Source: Bacteroidota bacterium
GTDB lineage: Bacteria > Bacteroidota > Bacteroidia > Chitinophagales > BACL12
NCBI GenBank assembly: GCA_016124275.1
Contig: WGOA01000006.1
Span: 1-64,000, forward strand
Direction of reading: 5' to 3'
Length of the DNA stretch: 64,000 bases
Shown here: positions 10,201 to 20,327 of the stretch, one piece after another
Position numbering within the stretch: position 1 is the stretch's first letter
Layout: each line of letters starts with the position of its first letter
Made by a program: the position numbers and the translations under genes
Notes under the pieces: model-generated
Seen by the model: the letters and a program-made list of their open reading frames with translations, nothing else
Databases searched by the model: none
What the model was told of the DNA's origin: nothing

Positions 10201-13200
10201 CAATGTTCCGATGTTCACCGGGGACGCAAAACTTCCGCTGGCGTTGCTGAGTTGAGCCGTGAAAACGTTTCCTGCGTTAAAGGTTCCGGTCGCCGTAAAG
10301 GGCACGGAAACAGAAACTGCCGTAGAACCATCAAGGCAGTAGGGTGATCCGCTAATCGCGCTGGTGCTGATGGCTTCGGACAAATCGCATACCGTTCCAT
10401 TCACACTAAGATCGTCGATAGACCAGATTTCGTCGTCGTTGTTATTGAACATTACCACCCGGACAAACAAGGTGTTCCAGCTATCAGGAATCTCCACCAC
10501 CATCCGCGAATAGGGGGTACTGGTGCTGCTGTTGATGGAGGCCGGTGTGCCGGCAGTCGTAGAAAATGTACCGCCAGCTCCCATGTCATACAGTGCGTTA
10601 GAATTGCCTTGCAAAGTCAAATCCGGGGTACTGCCAAAGGTACTGGTCTCAGAAACATAAACCGCTATATAGTCGCCTCCATCGGCCCCGTTGGTAAAGG
10701 GACTTGAAGGATCTACCGAAGAGTTGTACAGTTCCACTTCCACCCCTTCGGCCGAGCTCAGGTCGATGCCGCTTCCCCCGTTGTTCAGCGTGATGGTTCC
10801 TGTGCCGTTGTTTACCTGGAAAGACCGCAGTCCACTGCGAATTCGGGTGCCCGAGCCGGTATTGACCGTGGAAACGCTGCCGGTACCCGTGCTGCTGTAG
10901 GTCCAGGTATCTGCCGTTTCAAACCCCTGAAATCCAATAGCGCCTACAAGCTGCTCGTTGTCAGTAATGGTCAACTCAAAATCGTTCGGGGTCGCAATCG
11001 TGCAGCCAATGGCTGAAACCAAATCGAACAGGGCGGTTACTGAGCCATCACAAGTGCTGTTATCATTAATCGTCACGCTCGTGTTGAATGTAGTCGATGA
11101 AAGAAACGTAGCCGTTGTTGGACTTGAAAAAGTGTACTCTACCCCATTAGTAGCCGTTCCTCCCGCCGTAACAATATTTACGGTGTGGCTACCCGTGGCA
11201 CTGCTGGTAACAGTCAGGGAATACGTACTTCCAAGTTCACTGACCGTAGCGGATCCTACGCTAAACTGAACACTGGGTACGGTGCCATTCCCTTGAATGG
11301 AAAAATTATAAGGGTTCTCGTCAGCATCGTCGTTGGCAATGCTCAACGTGGCGCTGCGGGTTCCTGCCGCACTGGGGTCAAAGGTGACCTGGAAGGTTGT
11401 ATTGCCTGAGGCCGCAATTGAACTCGAGGGTATGGCCGTGACACTGAAATCAGCTGCATGGGTTCCACCGATCACCACATATGGGCTGCCTCCGGTTAAA
11501 TTGAGTGCTGCTGTCCCGGTGTTTTGGATCGTAAAGGTACGAACCACCGTTCCTGAAGGCACGGAAGCGCTTCCAAAATCTGTATGGTCTGAGGTGCTTG
11601 GTGTTGCATCACCATCAATAATACTGACGCTGTTACCCAGCATGTTCATCTCTGGCGCTGTGCCATTTCCCTGGATCGAAAAGTTGTATGGGTTTTCGTC
11701 TAGATCATCGTTTGCAATGGTCAACGTTGCGCTCCTGGTTCCTATGGCACTCGGGGCAAACGTAATTTGGAACGTAGTGCTCCCTGAAGTCGCAATTGAA
11801 TTGGAAGGAATGGCCGTTACACTAAAATCAGCTGCATGGGTACCACCAACTACGACGTGAGGGCTAGCTCCGGTGAGATTGAGGGCAGCAGTTCCGGTAT
11901 TCTGTACAGTGAAGGTACGCACCACAGTACCTGAAGCAACCAATGCGCTACCAAAGTCTGTGTGGTCCGTAGCTGAAGGAGTGGCATCACCATCCACAAT
12001 GCTGACGCTGTTTCCTACCACGTTCATCTCCGGTGCATTGCCCGTACCTTGGATGGAAAAGTTATAAGGATTCTCATCCGCGTCATCATTGGCAATGCTC
12101 AGCGCGGCGCTACGTGTTCCTGCAGCGCTCGGATCAAAAGTTATTTGGAACGTGGTGCTACTTGAAGCGGCAATGGCATTCGAGGGAATGGCTGTTACGC
12201 TAAAATCAGCAGCATGCGTCCCGCTGATGGCAACATACGGGCTGGTCCCGGTCAAGCCAAGCGAGCCAGTTCCGGTGTTTTGAATGGTGAAGGTTCGCAC
12301 GACCGTTCCCGATGCAACCGCGGTGCTCCCAAAATCAGTATGGTCAGCTAAAGCAGGTGTAGCATCGCCATCGACGATGCTAACGCTGTTCCCTGTAACA
12401 TCCATTTCTGGAGCCAGGTTTGTGCCATTGCCTTGGATCGAAAAATTATATGGGTCTTCGTCGGCATCATTGTTGGCGATGCTCAACGCTGCTGTGCGAA
12501 GGCCTGTAGCGCTTGGATCGAAGGTGATTTGAAACGTCGTGCTGCCAGACGCTACAATAGAATTCGAGGGAATAGCGGTCACCGCAAAATCAGCAGCGTC
12601 GGTGCCGCTGATCGAGACATAAGGACTGGCTCCGCTAAGGCTGAGCGAGGCAGTTCCTGTATTTTGGACCGTAAAGGTGCGAACCACCGTTCCACCGGTA
12701 ATCAACGCATTGCCAAAATCGGTAAAATCGGTTAAGCTGGGCGTAGCATCCTCATCAGCAATGCTGACGCTGTTGCCAACAACATTCATTTCCGGATCAA
12801 CTCCAGTTCCCTGAATGGAAAAATTATAGGGGTTCTCGTCAGCATCATTGTTAGCAATGCTCAATGTTGCGCTCCTTAGCCCAAGTGCGCTGGGATTAAA
12901 GGTGACTTCAAAGGTTGTACTGCCCGAAGCAGCAATGGAGTTCGAAGGATTGGCAGTCACCGTAAAATCAGCGGCATGCGTTCCTCCTACGACTACATAA
13001 GGACTGCTGCCTGTTAAATCAAGTGCTGCGGCCCCAATGTTTTCAATAGTAAAAGTGCGCACCACTGTTCCTGTTGCCAAAGATGTGCTTCCAAAATCAG
13101 TATGGTCCGTGGTGGTTGGGGTGGCATCGCCATCGGCAATGCTGACGCTGCTGCCCTGAACGTCCATTTCGGGGGCGGCAGTTAAAACTCCTGTAAGTAA

Positions 13201-13755
13201 AATGTCATCGACTCGAAATTGGGCAGCTGAAGACGTCTGCCTAAATCTAATACGTAAATTGCTAGTCGAAGGTATAGTTCCTGTGGGGGTAATCAATAAC
13301 CAGATTGCAGTCCCTGACCCTGTGGATCGTGAATAACTTAGTGGACTCCAGGATGTTCCATCGCTACTGACTTCAACCACTAACTGATTGCTTGATGCAA
13401 TTGTACTTTTTATATGCCCAAAACTAAGAACTAAGGAACTATAAGCAGAAGTATTAATACCTGAAATAACAAAATTTACGCCAACTGCATTGGTGAAAAA
13501 TACATTTTTACCTCCGCTTGCCCCAGTGTAATCAGAAACAGCAGTTGATCGTGTTTCTGCGGTTCCTGTAAAGGTTAGTGAAGCATTTTGAAAAACTGTT
13601 GCGGCTATTGTTTGGGTACCTGTTCCGGTACCAATGTTTTCGCTGAACACCGTCGTCTGCCCCCATCCCCCCTTGCTCGCTCCGAGCAAAAGCAGCAGCA
13701 TGAACAAAGCAGAAAAACCAGAGAGAGATCGGAACAACGGAGTAAAAATCTTCAT
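7264..13755 (-). CDS. Giant T9SS cargo with five choice-of-anchor-D repeats, Calx-beta-like and lamin-tail-like domains
   Basis: A 2163-residue surface or secreted protein. It has a signal peptide ([13 protein letters not shown]), then a jelly-roll-like N-terminal segment to about 190. From residue 194 come five near-identical repeats of about 125 residues, each starting PEMxVxGNSVSIxDGDATP and ending [10 protein letters not shown]; these are choice-of-anchor-D (ASPM/SPD-2/Hydin-like) Ig domains. A Calx-beta-like domain ([23 protein letters not shown]) follows, then a jelly-roll-like and an FN3-like region and a lamin-tail-like domain ([14 protein letters not shown] with the DDVISFVAF strand). 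A long beta-rich stretch leads to the T9SS sorting domain (IWPNPTSG, then GTYLLRLQG). There is no enzymatic motif. An adhesive or structural role is likely but inferred. Confidence 0.85.
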   Translation of the reverse strand: MKIFTPLFRSLSGFSALFMLLLLLGASKGGWGQTTVFSENIGTGTGTQTIAATVFQNASLTFTGTAETRSTAVSDYTGASGGKNVFFTNAVGVNFVISGINTSAYSSLVLSFGHIKSTIASSNQLVVEVSSDGTSWSPLSYSRSTGSGTAIWLLITPTGTIPSTSNLRIRFRQTSSAAQFRVDDILLTGVLTAAPEMDVQGSSVSIADGDATPTTTDHTDFGSTSLATGTVVRTFTIENIGAAALDLTGSSPYVVVGGTHAADFTVTANPSNSIAASGSTTFEVTFNPSALGLRSATLSIANNDADENPYNFSIQGTGVDPEMNVVGNSVSIADEDATPSLTDFTDFGNALITGGTVVRTFTVQNTGTASLSLSGASPYVSISGTDAADFAVTAIPSNSIVASGSTTFQITFDPSATGLRTAALSIANNDADEDPYNFSIQGNGTNLAPEMDVTGNSVSIVDGDATPALADHTDFGSTAVASGTVVRTFTIQNTGTGSLGLTGTSPYVAISGTHAADFSVTAIPSNAIAASSSTTFQITFDPSAAGTRSAALSIANDDADENPYNFSIQGTGNAPEMNVVGNSVSIVDGDATPSATDHTDFGSALVASGTVVRTFTVQNTGTAALNLTGASPHVVVGGTHAADFSVTAIPSNSIATSGSTTFQITFAPSAIGTRSATLTIANDDLDENPYNFSIQGNGTAPEMNMLGNSVSIIDGDATPSTSDHTDFGSASVPSGTVVRTFTIQNTGTAALNLTGGSPYVVIGGTHAADFSVTAIPSSSIAASGNTTFQVTFDPSAAGTRSATLSIANDDADENPYNFSIQGNGTVPSVQFSVGSATVSELGSTYSLTVTSSATGSHTVNIVTAGGTATNGVEYTFSSPTTATFLSSTTFNTSVTINDNSTCDGSVTALFDLVSAIGCTIATPNDFELTITDNEQLVGAIGFQGFETADTWTYSSTGTGSVSTVNTGSGTRIRSGLRSFQVNNGTGTITLNNGGSGIDLSSAEGVEVELYNSSVDPSSPFTNGADGGDYIAVYVSETSTFGSTPDLTLQGNSNALYDMGAGGTFSTTAGTPASINSSTSTPYSRMVVEIPDSWNTLFVRVVMFNNNDDEIWSIDDLSVNGTVCDLSEAISTSAISGSPYCLDGSTAVSVSVPFTATGTFNAGNVFTAQLSNASGSFASPVNIGTLSLSGTDPSGAVSANIPGATMAGSGYRIRVVSSNPVVNGSNNGSNLVMDQLPNEVLDFAAMPGSGSVSLSWTTPGCSDAVLIVMCTSSSFGSSTPIGAGSAYVAGTCGAGTPFECGEVVYNGSGTSTVVSGLTDGVTYFFKAFTRYGTNWSNGVVVGSASGAFNLSPGDLMVIGVNTNNGTSCGGATGDDVISFVAFRDIPVGASFDITDNGWQRTTANRFGDTEGTVRITRTTSTIRAGQVFTIQFRNSGPIYTGLTVGGLADNNWSFTDLNLPTVTITSMNMNDGGDQMFLMQGGTWSNGGATGDHNATYSGRVIFGFNSRTTWSADGGTQQSDLHPSVTCISQEPSSSSTDYFAYDGDLSTASQPEWISRLQNTANWTPYTGCSDYNSSNNLPDSIVIDNSTVNAIWQGDVDDNWFNCQNWNSNIVPTANVNVTINTGALSPAVVDATAAFASDFSGIAHAANVTLNGNVLRLEGSASNRLDISGNLTITGGTLDMNNGTSSTPDGTIRLSGNWTNTSGTAAFEEGEGLVVFVGSGTQTISTVAAEESFYSIKLDKPYQRIVSLDDDVRVAGSLEFLCGGTVVTDANELYLLNPDPVAAITGYEAVNTVDGVYDNDRYINGVLAREVNATDTYIFPVGNGTELYNPVTLVRTGGATGKVSAQFVSGAIGGITVDTILPDGTCAAAGIVNTVAYSEMAGEGWWSLSGPAVEYDIYLHHNADNEILNPTTTGQYRSLKAPSGSGGCTSLALPCYSGWTDNALLGDVCSVGSWFNIPGLGYTGFSDFAPAGGGTPLPVEIITFEAQNAGEQVEVSWATATELNSDYFTVERSADGLNFQKFLKVPGAGTTTEPQAYRVFDDQPLNGTSYYRLRQTDFDGSDALTQVVAIQRGQNAGSVSASIWPNPTSGLLQWSGHVSRDGLYQVSLFNLTGVEVLRQTLDLQAGVQSFGLDISALPQGTYLLRLQGANDVQISRVAKQ
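11285..13176 (-). repeat. Five tandem repeats of about 375 bp inside the giant gene
   Basis: The same roughly 125-codon unit occurs five times in a row, each copy marked on the plus strand by the complement of GNSVSI and of SIQG. The copies are clearly related at DNA level but not identical, with most changes at third positions. Repeat number could change by recombination. Confidence 0.85.
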
Positions 13756-13776
13756 GGGAATGCAGTTAGGTCAGAA

Positions 13777-13806
13777 GGAATTTTTTCAACATTCAAAAAA
13801 AATTCC
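13777..13806 (-). promoter_or_regulatory. A/T-rich hairpin in the leader of the giant gene
   Basis: GGAATTTTTT and AAAAAATTCC form a 10-bp inverted repeat around a 10-base loop, centred about 36 bases before the ATG at 13755. If the promoter is at 13872-13900 this hairpin lies in the 5' untranslated region. It could affect mRNA stability or translation. The pairing is visible; the role is inferred. Confidence 0.4.
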
Positions 13807-13871
13807 GAACAGACTTTTCTAACTACGAATGTACGGAGTAAAAGGGCTCCTTGTATCCGCCGCAATGTGAA

Positions 13872-13900
13872 CAAATCGTTAACAATCAATGAGTTGTCAA
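13872..13900 (-). promoter_or_regulatory. Weak candidate promoter of the giant gene
   Basis: On the minus strand TTGACA (13900-13895) is followed about 17 bases later by GATTTG (13877-13872). TTG at -33 and TTTG at -7 are the recognised halves of the Bacteroidota consensus, but the TA of the -7 box is missing. The rest of the 294-base gap between the divergent genes at 13755 and 14050 shows no other feature. Confidence 0.3.
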
Positions 13901-14049
13901 CAATTGTGCATATGTACTTTCGCCTAAAATAATCGATGTAATCATGTGAAATTCAGGGGTTTACGAGCCCCCTGCAATGCGCACCTACAAAAATAACCCT
14001 AAGTGTCTAAGCGACACTTTATTAAGACCTCCGCAATAAAGAGTATCGG

Positions 14050-14457
14050 CTACCGCAACCGGTCCATGCTCCGCACCAGGTGCTCATCATGGCGAATTCC
14101 GCGAATGGCCAGGGCTAAAACCAGCGCATACACGATGGGTAAAAAGGAGCCGACAGTCCAGATGACCTCGCTTAAGTAGCGGGCCAATTCCACCAAAACC
14201 AAACCGGCAAAAGCCATTACGGCCAACAACCCGGCAAAGACCATCCGCAGTTGCACTGGTCGCTTGGCATACAAAAAAACTGCTCCTAAGGGAAGGCTTA
14301 CCATAACCAAACCTATGGCAAGAAGTGCGAGGTTCTCGCGTGCCAGCACAGCATCGCGGGTAGGCTCATCCGGCAAAAAACCCAGGGGCAAAAACATGCA
14401 GAGCAATGCCATAAGGGCAGCTAATACAAGGTAAACTGTTTGTATGCGTTGAATCAT
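14050..14457 (-). CDS. DUF4293 small membrane protein
   Basis: A 135-residue protein starting MIQRIQTVYLVLAALMALLCMF (counted here only to show the first helix). It has four hydrophobic segments and an N-terminal IQRIQTxYL signature. This is the DUF4293 family, which is widespread and almost confined to Bacteroidota, and whose function is unknown. The length is normal. The gene is divergent from truA with about 110 bases between the start codons, a common arrangement for two housekeeping genes sharing a promoter region. The charged end HDEHLVRSMDRLR is cytoplasmic by the positive-inside rule. No enzymatic residue stands out. Confidence 0.85.
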   Translation of the reverse strand: MIQRIQTVYLVLAALMALLCMFLPLGFLPDEPTRDAVLARENLALLAIGLVMVSLPLGAVFLYAKRPVQLRMVFAGLLAVMAFAGLVLVELARYLSEVIWTVGSFLPIVYALVLALAIRGIRHDEHLVRSMDRLR

Positions 14458-14568
14458 GACTCAAAAAGATTTAACAACAGCCGCAATCGGCTTCTGCGGC
14501 GCAAAAATACCAAGGAACATCAAGCCTTGCTGCACCGGAGCACCGTTAAAAACCGCAATTTTGCACCC

Positions 14569-15372
14569 ATGCCGCAACGCTTCTTCCTGGAACTGTCCTA
14601 CCGCGGAACCCAGTTTCACGGCTGGCAGCGGCAACACAATGCCATGAGCGTGCAGGAAACGCTGGAAAAAGCCCTGAGCATCGTCCTTAAAGCGCCCACG
14701 GCCATCATCGGGTGCGGGCGCACCGATACCGGCGTGCATGCCGCGAAGTATTTCGCCCATTTTGATGCGCCAGACGGCCTTCCGGCAACCGCGCTCCCGC
14801 ACCTGAATGGGCTGGTAGCGCCGGACATCGTGGTGCATCGTATTCACGAAGTTCACGAAAAAGCGCATGCGCGTTTCGATGCCACACAGCGGGCCTACGA
14901 CTATTACCTGCACCTGCGCCAGGACCCCTTCCGCAGAGGTCTGTCCACCTGCTACCCGTACTTCAAGCTGGATTTTGACCGGATGAACGAGGCCGCAGCG
15001 CAACTTTTGCCCCTAAAAGACTTCCCCGGCTTCCAAAAAACAGGCTCCGGGGCCAAAACGTCGCTTTGCCGGCTGGATCAGGCCGAGTGGCAGCCAGTTC
15101 GCACCGACTATCCGGTTATGGCTTGCAGCGATGCCTGGGTGTTTCGCATCGCCGCTGACCGTTTTTTAAGAGGCATGGTTCGAATGATTGTCGGTTCGCT
15201 GCTCGAAGTTGGTCGAGGCCACATCAGCATTTCTGAATACAACGAAACCATCACGGCTGGCAAGCGCTTTGACCGCATTACCGCAGCTGCACCTGACGGC
15301 TTGTACCTGAGCAGGGTGCATTACCCCTACTTGCATCCGGAACCGGTGGCCTCAGCCTCGCTTTTGCCGTAA
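14569..15372 (+). CDS. truA: tRNA pseudouridine(38-40) synthase TruA
   Basis: TruA converts U38, U39 and U40 in the anticodon arm of many tRNAs to pseudouridine. I chose the ATG at 14569 because the family begins just there (MPQRFFLELSYRGTQFHGWQ); the frame stays open 43 codons further upstream, but that extension is unlike the family. The product is 267 residues, the usual size. The catalytic aspartate lies in GRTDTGVHA, and the second conserved region is the FRIAADRFLRGMVR segment, where the arginine and leucine run through the active site. The next gene, an ABC exporter, follows 55 bases later on the same strand and may be co-transcribed. Confidence 0.95.
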   Translation: MPQRFFLELSYRGTQFHGWQRQHNAMSVQETLEKALSIVLKAPTAIIGCGRTDTGVHAAKYFAHFDAPDGLPATALPHLNGLVAPDIVVHRIHEVHEKAHARFDATQRAYDYYLHLRQDPFRRGLSTCYPYFKLDFDRMNEAAAQLLPLKDFPGFQKTGSGAKTSLCRLDQAEWQPVRTDYPVMACSDAWVFRIAADRFLRGMVRMIVGSLLEVGRGHISISEYNETITAGKRFDRITAAAPDGLYLSRVHYPYLHPEPVASASLLP

Positions 15373-15427
15373 CTTCACCAAATTCTAGAAACGCCAGGAC
15401 GCAGCCAGGCGTCGCCCCGCACCCCCT

Positions 15428-17188
15428 ATGGCCCGCCCCGAAAAGCACACTGCCCACACCGACTTTTTCCTGCTGCGCAAGATTGTCGGCCTGGCCCGCC
15501 CTTACCGCCGCCAATTTTTTGCCTCCACCGGGCTGGCTATCCTGTTGGCACTTCTGGGACCCGCGCGCCCCCTGTTAATCCAATACGGCGTTGATCACTA
15601 CATCCTGGAAGGCGACCAGCGCATGTTGGCGCTGCTCAGCATTTTGCTAATCGTGTTGCTCATTGCCGAAAGTTTTGCGCGCTACCTGTTCAACTTTCTG
15701 ACCAGTTGGCTGGGGCAGCACATCATTAAAGATCTGCGTGTGCGCGTGTTCCGCCACATCACCCGCTTTAACCTGCGGCACTTTGACACCACGCCCATCG
15801 GCACTTCCACCACACGCACCATCAATGATATTGAGACCATCAACAACGTTTTTACCGAAGGGCTTATTCAAATTATCGCAGACCTGCTGACCATCATCAC
15901 CGTAATTACCATTATGCTGGTAGTGAACTGGAAACTGGCGCTCGTTTCACTTTCAGTCTTTCCCCTGATTTTGCTTTCTACGTATATTTTCAAAGAAGGT
16001 GTTAAGGCTGCCTTTAACCGCATCCGCAACCAAGTAGCCCACCTGAACACGTTTTTGCAGGAGCGCATCAGCGGCATGAAAGTGGTGCAGATTTTTTCTG
16101 CCGAAGAACAGGAACTGGCCAAGTTCAAAGTCATCAATGACGAGCATAAAAAAGCCAACATTGCTGCGGTGTGGCACTATTCCATATTTTTTCCTGCGGT
16201 GGAAATTATCACCGCTGCGTCCATCGGCCTGATGGTCTGGTATGCGGGCTACAACGCTATCAGCCAAGAAGCCTCCATCGGAAACATCTTTGGCTTTATT
16301 TTATTCCTCAACATGTTGTTCCGTCCGCTGCGCATGTTGGCCGATAAATTCAACACGCTGCAAATGGGCATCGTCTCGGCTGATCGTATTTTTGGTGTTC
16401 TCGAAAAGTCGGCTCGCACGCCCGACAACGGCAAAAAAACCGCCGACCACCTAAGCGGCGAAATCAACTTTGACCAGGTATGGTTCGCCTACAAAGATGA
16501 AGAATGGGTATTAAAAGATCTTAGCTTTAATCTACCCGCCGGCAAAACACTGGCACTGGTCGGTGCCACCGGGGCAGGCAAATCATCGGTCATTAACCTG
16601 CTCAACCGCTTCTACGAAATCAACAAAGGGACCATCCGCATAGACGGCACCGACATCAGGGATTTTACGCTGGAATCGCTGCGCGCCAACATTGGTGTGG
16701 TGCTGCAGGATGTGTTTCTCTTCTCCGGCACCATCACCGAAAACATTACGCTGCGCAACCCGGACATCCCCTTCGCACAGGTAGAAAAAGCCGCCAGAAT
16801 GGTTGGCGCGCACACCTTTATCGAAAACCTTCCGGGTGGCTACGACTACAACGTCATGGAGCGCGGCGCTACGCTTTCCATGGGCCAGCGGCAGCTGATC
16901 TCGTTCATCCGTACTTTAGTCTATGATCCCCGCATCCTTGTTCTGGATGAGGCCACCTCATCCATTGATACAGAGAGCGAACAAATGATAGAAAACGCCA
17001 TTGAAACGCTGGTCTCCAACCGCACCTCCATCGTAATCGCGCACCGACTGAGCACGGTGCGCAAAGCCGACCGCATTATGGTTCTGGAGAAGGGCGTGGT
17101 GGTAGAGTCCGGCACCCATGAAGAACTGCTGCTCGCCGATGGCCACTACCGCAAATTGCACGACATGCAGTTTGCCGAGGCGGGGTAA
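15428..17188 (+). CDS. MsbA-like ABC exporter, fused permease and ATPase
   Basis: A 586-residue half-transporter. The N-terminal 330 residues hold six transmembrane helices of the type I exporter fold. The nucleotide-binding domain carries Walker A GATGAGKSS at about 378-386, a Q-loop before VFLFSGTI, the signature LSMGQRQ at about 484 and Walker B ILVLDEATSS at about 501-510. A switch histidine lies in AHRLST. The signature third residue is Met instead of Gly, which is tolerated in Bacteroidota members of this group. Homodimers of such proteins flip lipids or export hydrophobic compounds; MsbA-type lipid A export is the leading guess, but the substrate is not encoded in an obvious motif. It follows truA at close distance. 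Confidence 0.9.
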   Translation: MARPEKHTAHTDFFLLRKIVGLARPYRRQFFASTGLAILLALLGPARPLLIQYGVDHYILEGDQRMLALLSILLIVLLIAESFARYLFNFLTSWLGQHIIKDLRVRVFRHITRFNLRHFDTTPIGTSTTRTINDIETINNVFTEGLIQIIADLLTIITVITIMLVVNWKLALVSLSVFPLILLSTYIFKEGVKAAFNRIRNQVAHLNTFLQERISGMKVVQIFSAEEQELAKFKVINDEHKKANIAAVWHYSIFFPAVEIITAASIGLMVWYAGYNAISQEASIGNIFGFILFLNMLFRPLRMLADKFNTLQMGIVSADRIFGVLEKSARTPDNGKKTADHLSGEINFDQVWFAYKDEEWVLKDLSFNLPAGKTLALVGATGAGKSSVINLLNRFYEINKGTIRIDGTDIRDFTLESLRANIGVVLQDVFLFSGTITENITLRNPDIPFAQVEKAARMVGAHTFIENLPGGYDYNVMERGATLSMGQRQLISFIRTLVYDPRILVLDEATSSIDTESEQMIENAIETLVSNRTSIVIAHRLSTVRKADRIMVLEKGVVVESGTHEELLLADGHYRKLHDMQFAEAG

Positions 17189-17208
17189 TTTCTATAAGGA
17201 CTGTAAAG

Positions 17209-17811
17209 ATGTCGGATAAAAATCTATACATAATTGCAGGATGCAATGGTGCTGGAAAGACAACCGCGTCATTTACCATTCTCCCGGAGATTATCCACTG
17301 CAGGGAGTTTGTCAATGCCGACGAAATAGCAAAGGGCTTATCCCCTTTTCAACCGGAAACAGTAGCCTTTCAGGCTGGCCGAATCATGCTGAATAGGATC
17401 AACGAACTGTTAGCAGAAGTCCAGAGTTTTGCCTTTGAAACCACCCTTTCCACATTAAGTTACCGGAGTAAAGTACAGGAGGCGAAAGAGAAAAACTACA
17501 CTGTTACGCTCTTGTTCTTTTGGTTGAAGAATGTTGAACTGGCAAAAAAACGGGTAAGCATAAGAGTTGCGGAAGGTGGGCATAACATAGAACCTGATAT
17601 CATTGAACGAAGATACTACAGAGGAATAAATAATTTGTTTGATATTTATCTACCCATTGTTGACGGAGCATTGATTTTTGATAATTCTAACGGAAATCAC
17701 GAACTTCTGGCCGAGAAAACAATTGATGGATTGTGGAATATTGCCAATGAAATTAAGTTTAAGGAGTTAAAAAAGTACCATGACAACCGTCGAAGAACAA
17801 ATCGAACTTAG
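17209..17811 (+). CDS. Zeta-toxin-family P-loop kinase
   Basis: A 200-residue protein with Walker A GCNGAGKT at residues 11-18 and the family pattern FVNADEIAKGLSP, which follows the P-loop in zeta toxins and related AAA kinases. FAFETTLS carries the conserved glutamate region and RRYYRGINN the basic lid. Zeta toxins phosphorylate UDP-N-acetylglucosamine and block cell-wall synthesis; many chromosomal members in Bacteroidota are less well understood. It starts only 20 bases after the ABC exporter but has lower GC, so it looks like an insertion into this region. A 50-residue gene overlaps its end by 32 bases and is the likely antitoxin or partner. Confidence 0.85.
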   Translation: MSDKNLYIIAGCNGAGKTTASFTILPEIIHCREFVNADEIAKGLSPFQPETVAFQAGRIMLNRINELLAEVQSFAFETTLSTLSYRSKVQEAKEKNYTVTLLFFWLKNVELAKKRVSIRVAEGGHNIEPDIIERRYYRGINNLFDIYLPIVDGALIFDNSNGNHELLAEKTIDGLWNIANEIKFKELKKYHDNRRRTNRT

Positions 17812-17932
17812 AAAAAAGATCATGTTGGGTCTAGAAATAGCCTACAAACGCCTAATTGAGTTTAAAAAACATAAGAATTCTTACCTCGTCGTCATGCAAG
17901 GCGAAGAGATCGTATTGATTAAACCTAAATAA
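17780..17932 (+). CDS. Small protein overlapping the zeta-toxin gene, likely its partner
   Basis: From the ATG at 17780 a 50-residue frame reads MTTVEEQIELRKKIMLGLE, continues with a lysine-rich helix (AYKRLIEFKKHKNS) and ends with a short strand pair, YLVVMQGEEIVLIKPK. It overlaps the zeta-toxin-like gene by 32 bases, as coupled toxin-antitoxin genes often do. The order is toxin first, the opposite of the classical epsilon-zeta operon, and the protein does not look like epsilon, so any neutralising role is inferred from the position. The base composition matches the toxin gene, which suggests that both moved together. No convergent gene start conflicts with it. Confidence 0.7.
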   Translation: MTTVEEQIELRKKIMLGLEIAYKRLIEFKKHKNSYLVVMQGEEIVLIKPK

Positions 17933-17997
17933 GGTTCGACTGTTTTGTACTCAAGCATTAGAGCGGCCGATAGCTGGACCCGGAATCTATAACCAGA

Positions 17998-19299
17998 TCA
18001 AGCCGTCACTGCCCCGCGCTGCTCAATAGGCACATAAGCCCGTGAAACAGCGCCTGTGTACAACTGGCGCGGACGGCCGATGGGCTGCTTGTCAGCGCGC
18101 ATTTCGCGCCACTGGGCAATCCAGCCGGGCAAGCGACCCAGGGCAAACAACACGGTGAACATTTCGGTGGGGAAACCGATGGCGCGGTAAATGATGCCCG
18201 AATAGAAGTCTACGTTGGGGTATAACTTCCGCTCTACAAAGTAGGGGTCATTCAGTGCAGCTTCTTCCAGCTTCTTGGCAATGTCCAGTACGGGATCGTG
18301 GATGCCCAACTTAGTAAGCACCTGATCGCAGGCTTTTTTGATGATGGTAGCGCGGGGGTCAAAGTTCTTGTACACCCGGTGGCCGAAGCCCATCAGGCGG
18401 AAGGGGTCGTTCTTGTCTTTGGCTTTGTCCAACCACTTTTCGGTGTTGCCCCCATCGTTGCGAATGGCCTCCAGCATTTCAATGACCTCCTGGTTGGCAC
18501 CGCCGTGGAGCGGCCCCCACAAAGCAGCAATGCCGGCAGAAATGCTGGTGTACAGGTTGGCATGCGACGAGCCAACGATGCGCACGGTGGATGTGGAGCA
18601 GTTCTGTTCGTGGTCAGCGTGTAGAATCAGGAGCTTGTCCATGGCATCCACAATAACCGGATCAATTTCGTAGTCTTCCGTCACATGCTTAAACGTCATG
18701 TTCAGGAAATTCGAAACATAATCCAAGTTATTGTTGGGGTAAATCTTGGGATGCCCCGCCGACTTCTTGTAAATCATGGCGCAAATGGTTGGCATTTTAG
18801 CCAACATGCGCCGGATGGTGTGCAATTGCTGCTCCGGGGTGCGGTTCGGGTTGAGCGACTCCGGATAAAAAGAAGACAAAGAGGACACCATGGCCACCAA
18901 TTGCCCCATCGGGTGCGAGCCTGTTGGGTAGGCGGCAAAGATGTTGCTCATGTCTTCATTGACCAGAGTCTGGTGGCGAATGTCTTCGTCCCAGGTGGCC
19001 AGTTGTTCTTTCGTGGGAAGTTCCCCGTGGACGAGCAGGTAACAAACCTCAATAAAAGAGGATTTCTCTGCCAGGTCTTCAATGGAATACCCGCGATGCC
19101 GCAAAATGCCTTTTTCACCGTTCAAAAAGGTGATGGAGCTGGTGGTTGAACCGGTGTTCTTGTACCCGATGTCCAGTGTGATCAAACCGCTTTGATCGCG
19201 CAAGTCGGAGATGTCCAGGGCGCGTTCCCCTTCCGTGCCAATGATAACCGGCAATTCATACACTTCTTCGCCGATCTTGAGAATTGCCATTTCTGCCAT
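17998..19299 (-). CDS. gltA: Citrate synthase
   Basis: Citrate synthase condenses oxaloacetate and acetyl-CoA as the first step of the TCA cycle. The 433-residue length is that of the hexameric type II enzymes of Gram-negative bacteria. The N-terminal small beta-domain ([16 protein letters not shown]) is typical of this class. Active-site histidines lie in [11 protein letters not shown] and [10 protein letters not shown], and the catalytic aspartate region is [30 protein letters not shown] and [11 protein letters not shown] near the end are also standard. The ATG at 19299 is used; a Met three residues later is an alternative. The gene appears to be monocistronic. Confidence 0.97.
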   Translation of the reverse strand: MAEMAILKIGEEVYELPVIIGTEGERALDISDLRDQSGLITLDIGYKNTGSTTSSITFLNGEKGILRHRGYSIEDLAEKSSFIEVCYLLVHGELPTKEQLATWDEDIRHQTLVNEDMSNIFAAYPTGSHPMGQLVAMVSSLSSFYPESLNPNRTPEQQLHTIRRMLAKMPTICAMIYKKSAGHPKIYPNNNLDYVSNFLNMTFKHVTEDYEIDPVIVDAMDKLLILHADHEQNCSTSTVRIVGSSHANLYTSISAGIAALWGPLHGGANQEVIEMLEAIRNDGGNTEKWLDKAKDKNDPFRLMGFGHRVYKNFDPRATIIKKACDQVLTKLGIHDPVLDIAKKLEEAALNDPYFVERKLYPNVDFYSGIIYRAIGFPTEMFTVLFALGRLPGWIAQWREMRADKQPIGRPRQLYTGAVSRAYVPIEQRGAVTA

Positions 19300-19407
19300 G
19301 CTGGGAGGGGAGGGTTAATCGTTTGGGAGTTGCCGTCAAAATTAACAAACAAAGCGGCATAAAGCAGCCCGGCTATTCGACCTAAATGCTTAAAAATTAG
19401 CGGTTTT

Positions 19408-19626
19408 TCAGTCTTGGTGGCGAATTACGTAGTAAAATATATAACCCAAAAACGGCACAATCACCACAATCATCAGCCCAATGAGTGAGCCGTACTCCGA
19501 GTCGTCAAAAAAGTAGGTGGAAATGGGCTTCCGGAAGACCCAAAAGACTCCGGCAAGAACCCCCAGGGCCAACAGGACGGTCACCGTCTGCAAGCAACCT
19601 GCTAATTTCCGCTTTGCAATGGCCAT
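19408..19626 (-). CDS. Small two-helix membrane protein
   Basis: From the ATG at 19626 the product is 72 residues (MAIAKRKLAGCLQTVTVLLA...). It has two hydrophobic helices (about 12-27 and 45-68) separated by a polar loop with FDDSEYGS, a basic N-terminus and the tail VIRHQD. The frame stays open upstream to 19761, but that extension is rich in G and P and overlaps the next gene's start region, so I prefer the internal start. I do not recognise the family. It lies upstream of gltA on the same strand, with 108 bases between them, so co-transcription is possible. Confidence 0.6.
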   Translation of the reverse strand: MAIAKRKLAGCLQTVTVLLALGVLAGVFWVFRKPISTYFFDDSEYGSLIGLMIVVIVPFLGYIFYYVIRHQD

Positions 19627-19744
19627 ACGGTATGGCGGTATCTCCTCCCGCTCCCGGCTCAAAGTAGGGCAAAGCGGCGGAGTTGCCAAACCCTTGACCC
19701 TGAGCTGACCATTGCATGCCCCCTCCCCCCTACCTTTACCACCC

Positions 19745-20314
19745 ATGCGAGCACTTTCCACGCTGGCGTTCCTCCTCCTTGTCGCTGCTGCAAGCAGGGC
19801 CCAATTCTACATAACGCCCCCCAAGGGCGAACTGGCCTATGTGGTTGACGGCGTCCAAATCGGCGATCAGGCCATGGTTTTTGATCGCGAACCCGCGTTC
19901 CCCGGCGGGCGATTCGAACTGTTCCGCTATCTGGAAGCCAATGTAACGGCCAGCGGCCCGTCGGCCCAGGAAGCCGCGTTGGCCGGCGAAGCGCTGCTTT
20001 CTTTCAAGCTGGACGCTGCCGGCCGGGTCAGCAAACCCGAAATGCTGCGGACCAACACACCAAGCCTGGAGTTTGCTTTTTTGCGCGCTGTGGAAAACAT
20101 GCCGGACTGGGAACCGGCCATCCTGGAAGGCGTAGAGACCGCCATAACCGTGTACCTGCCTTTGGGTTTTCGAACCAACGGCAGCTTGCTCATCTTTGAT
20201 GAGAGCACCAACAAAGCCGTAATGGGCCGCGAACCCGCCAATTGGTGGTTCAAAGCCGTGCTTTTGGTGGGCGCCGTAGCGGTTTTTGCCGGGCTGTTTT
20301 TTGGGTTGCAATAA
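19745..20314 (+). CDS. TonB C-terminal-domain-like protein with signal peptide and C-terminal anchor
   Basis: A 189-residue protein starting at the ATG at 19745 with the signal peptide MRALSTLAFLLLVAAASRA. The central part, LLSFKLDAAGRVSKPEM... and ENMPDWEPAILEGVET, follows the TonB C-terminal (energy-transducing) pattern, in which a mixed strand is followed by a helix and MPxWxPA. A hydrophobic segment at the very C-terminus (WWFKAVLLVGAVAVFAGLFF) would anchor it in a membrane, which is unlike TonB, where the anchor is N-terminal. The role is therefore unclear: a stand-alone TonB-like domain used as a sensor or structural part is possible. No ExbB or ExbD gene is nearby. Confidence 0.65.
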   Translation: MRALSTLAFLLLVAAASRAQFYITPPKGELAYVVDGVQIGDQAMVFDREPAFPGGRFELFRYLEANVTASGPSAQEAALAGEALLSFKLDAAGRVSKPEMLRTNTPSLEFAFLRAVENMPDWEPAILEGVETAITVYLPLGFRTNGSLLIFDESTNKAVMGREPANWWFKAVLLVGAVAVFAGLFFGLQ

Positions 20315-20327
20315 AGGGAACGCAAAC

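Noticed and set aside
14440..14568. 43-codon extension of TruA
   Set aside because: It overlaps the divergent DUF4293 start region, and TruA proteins begin at the internal Met.
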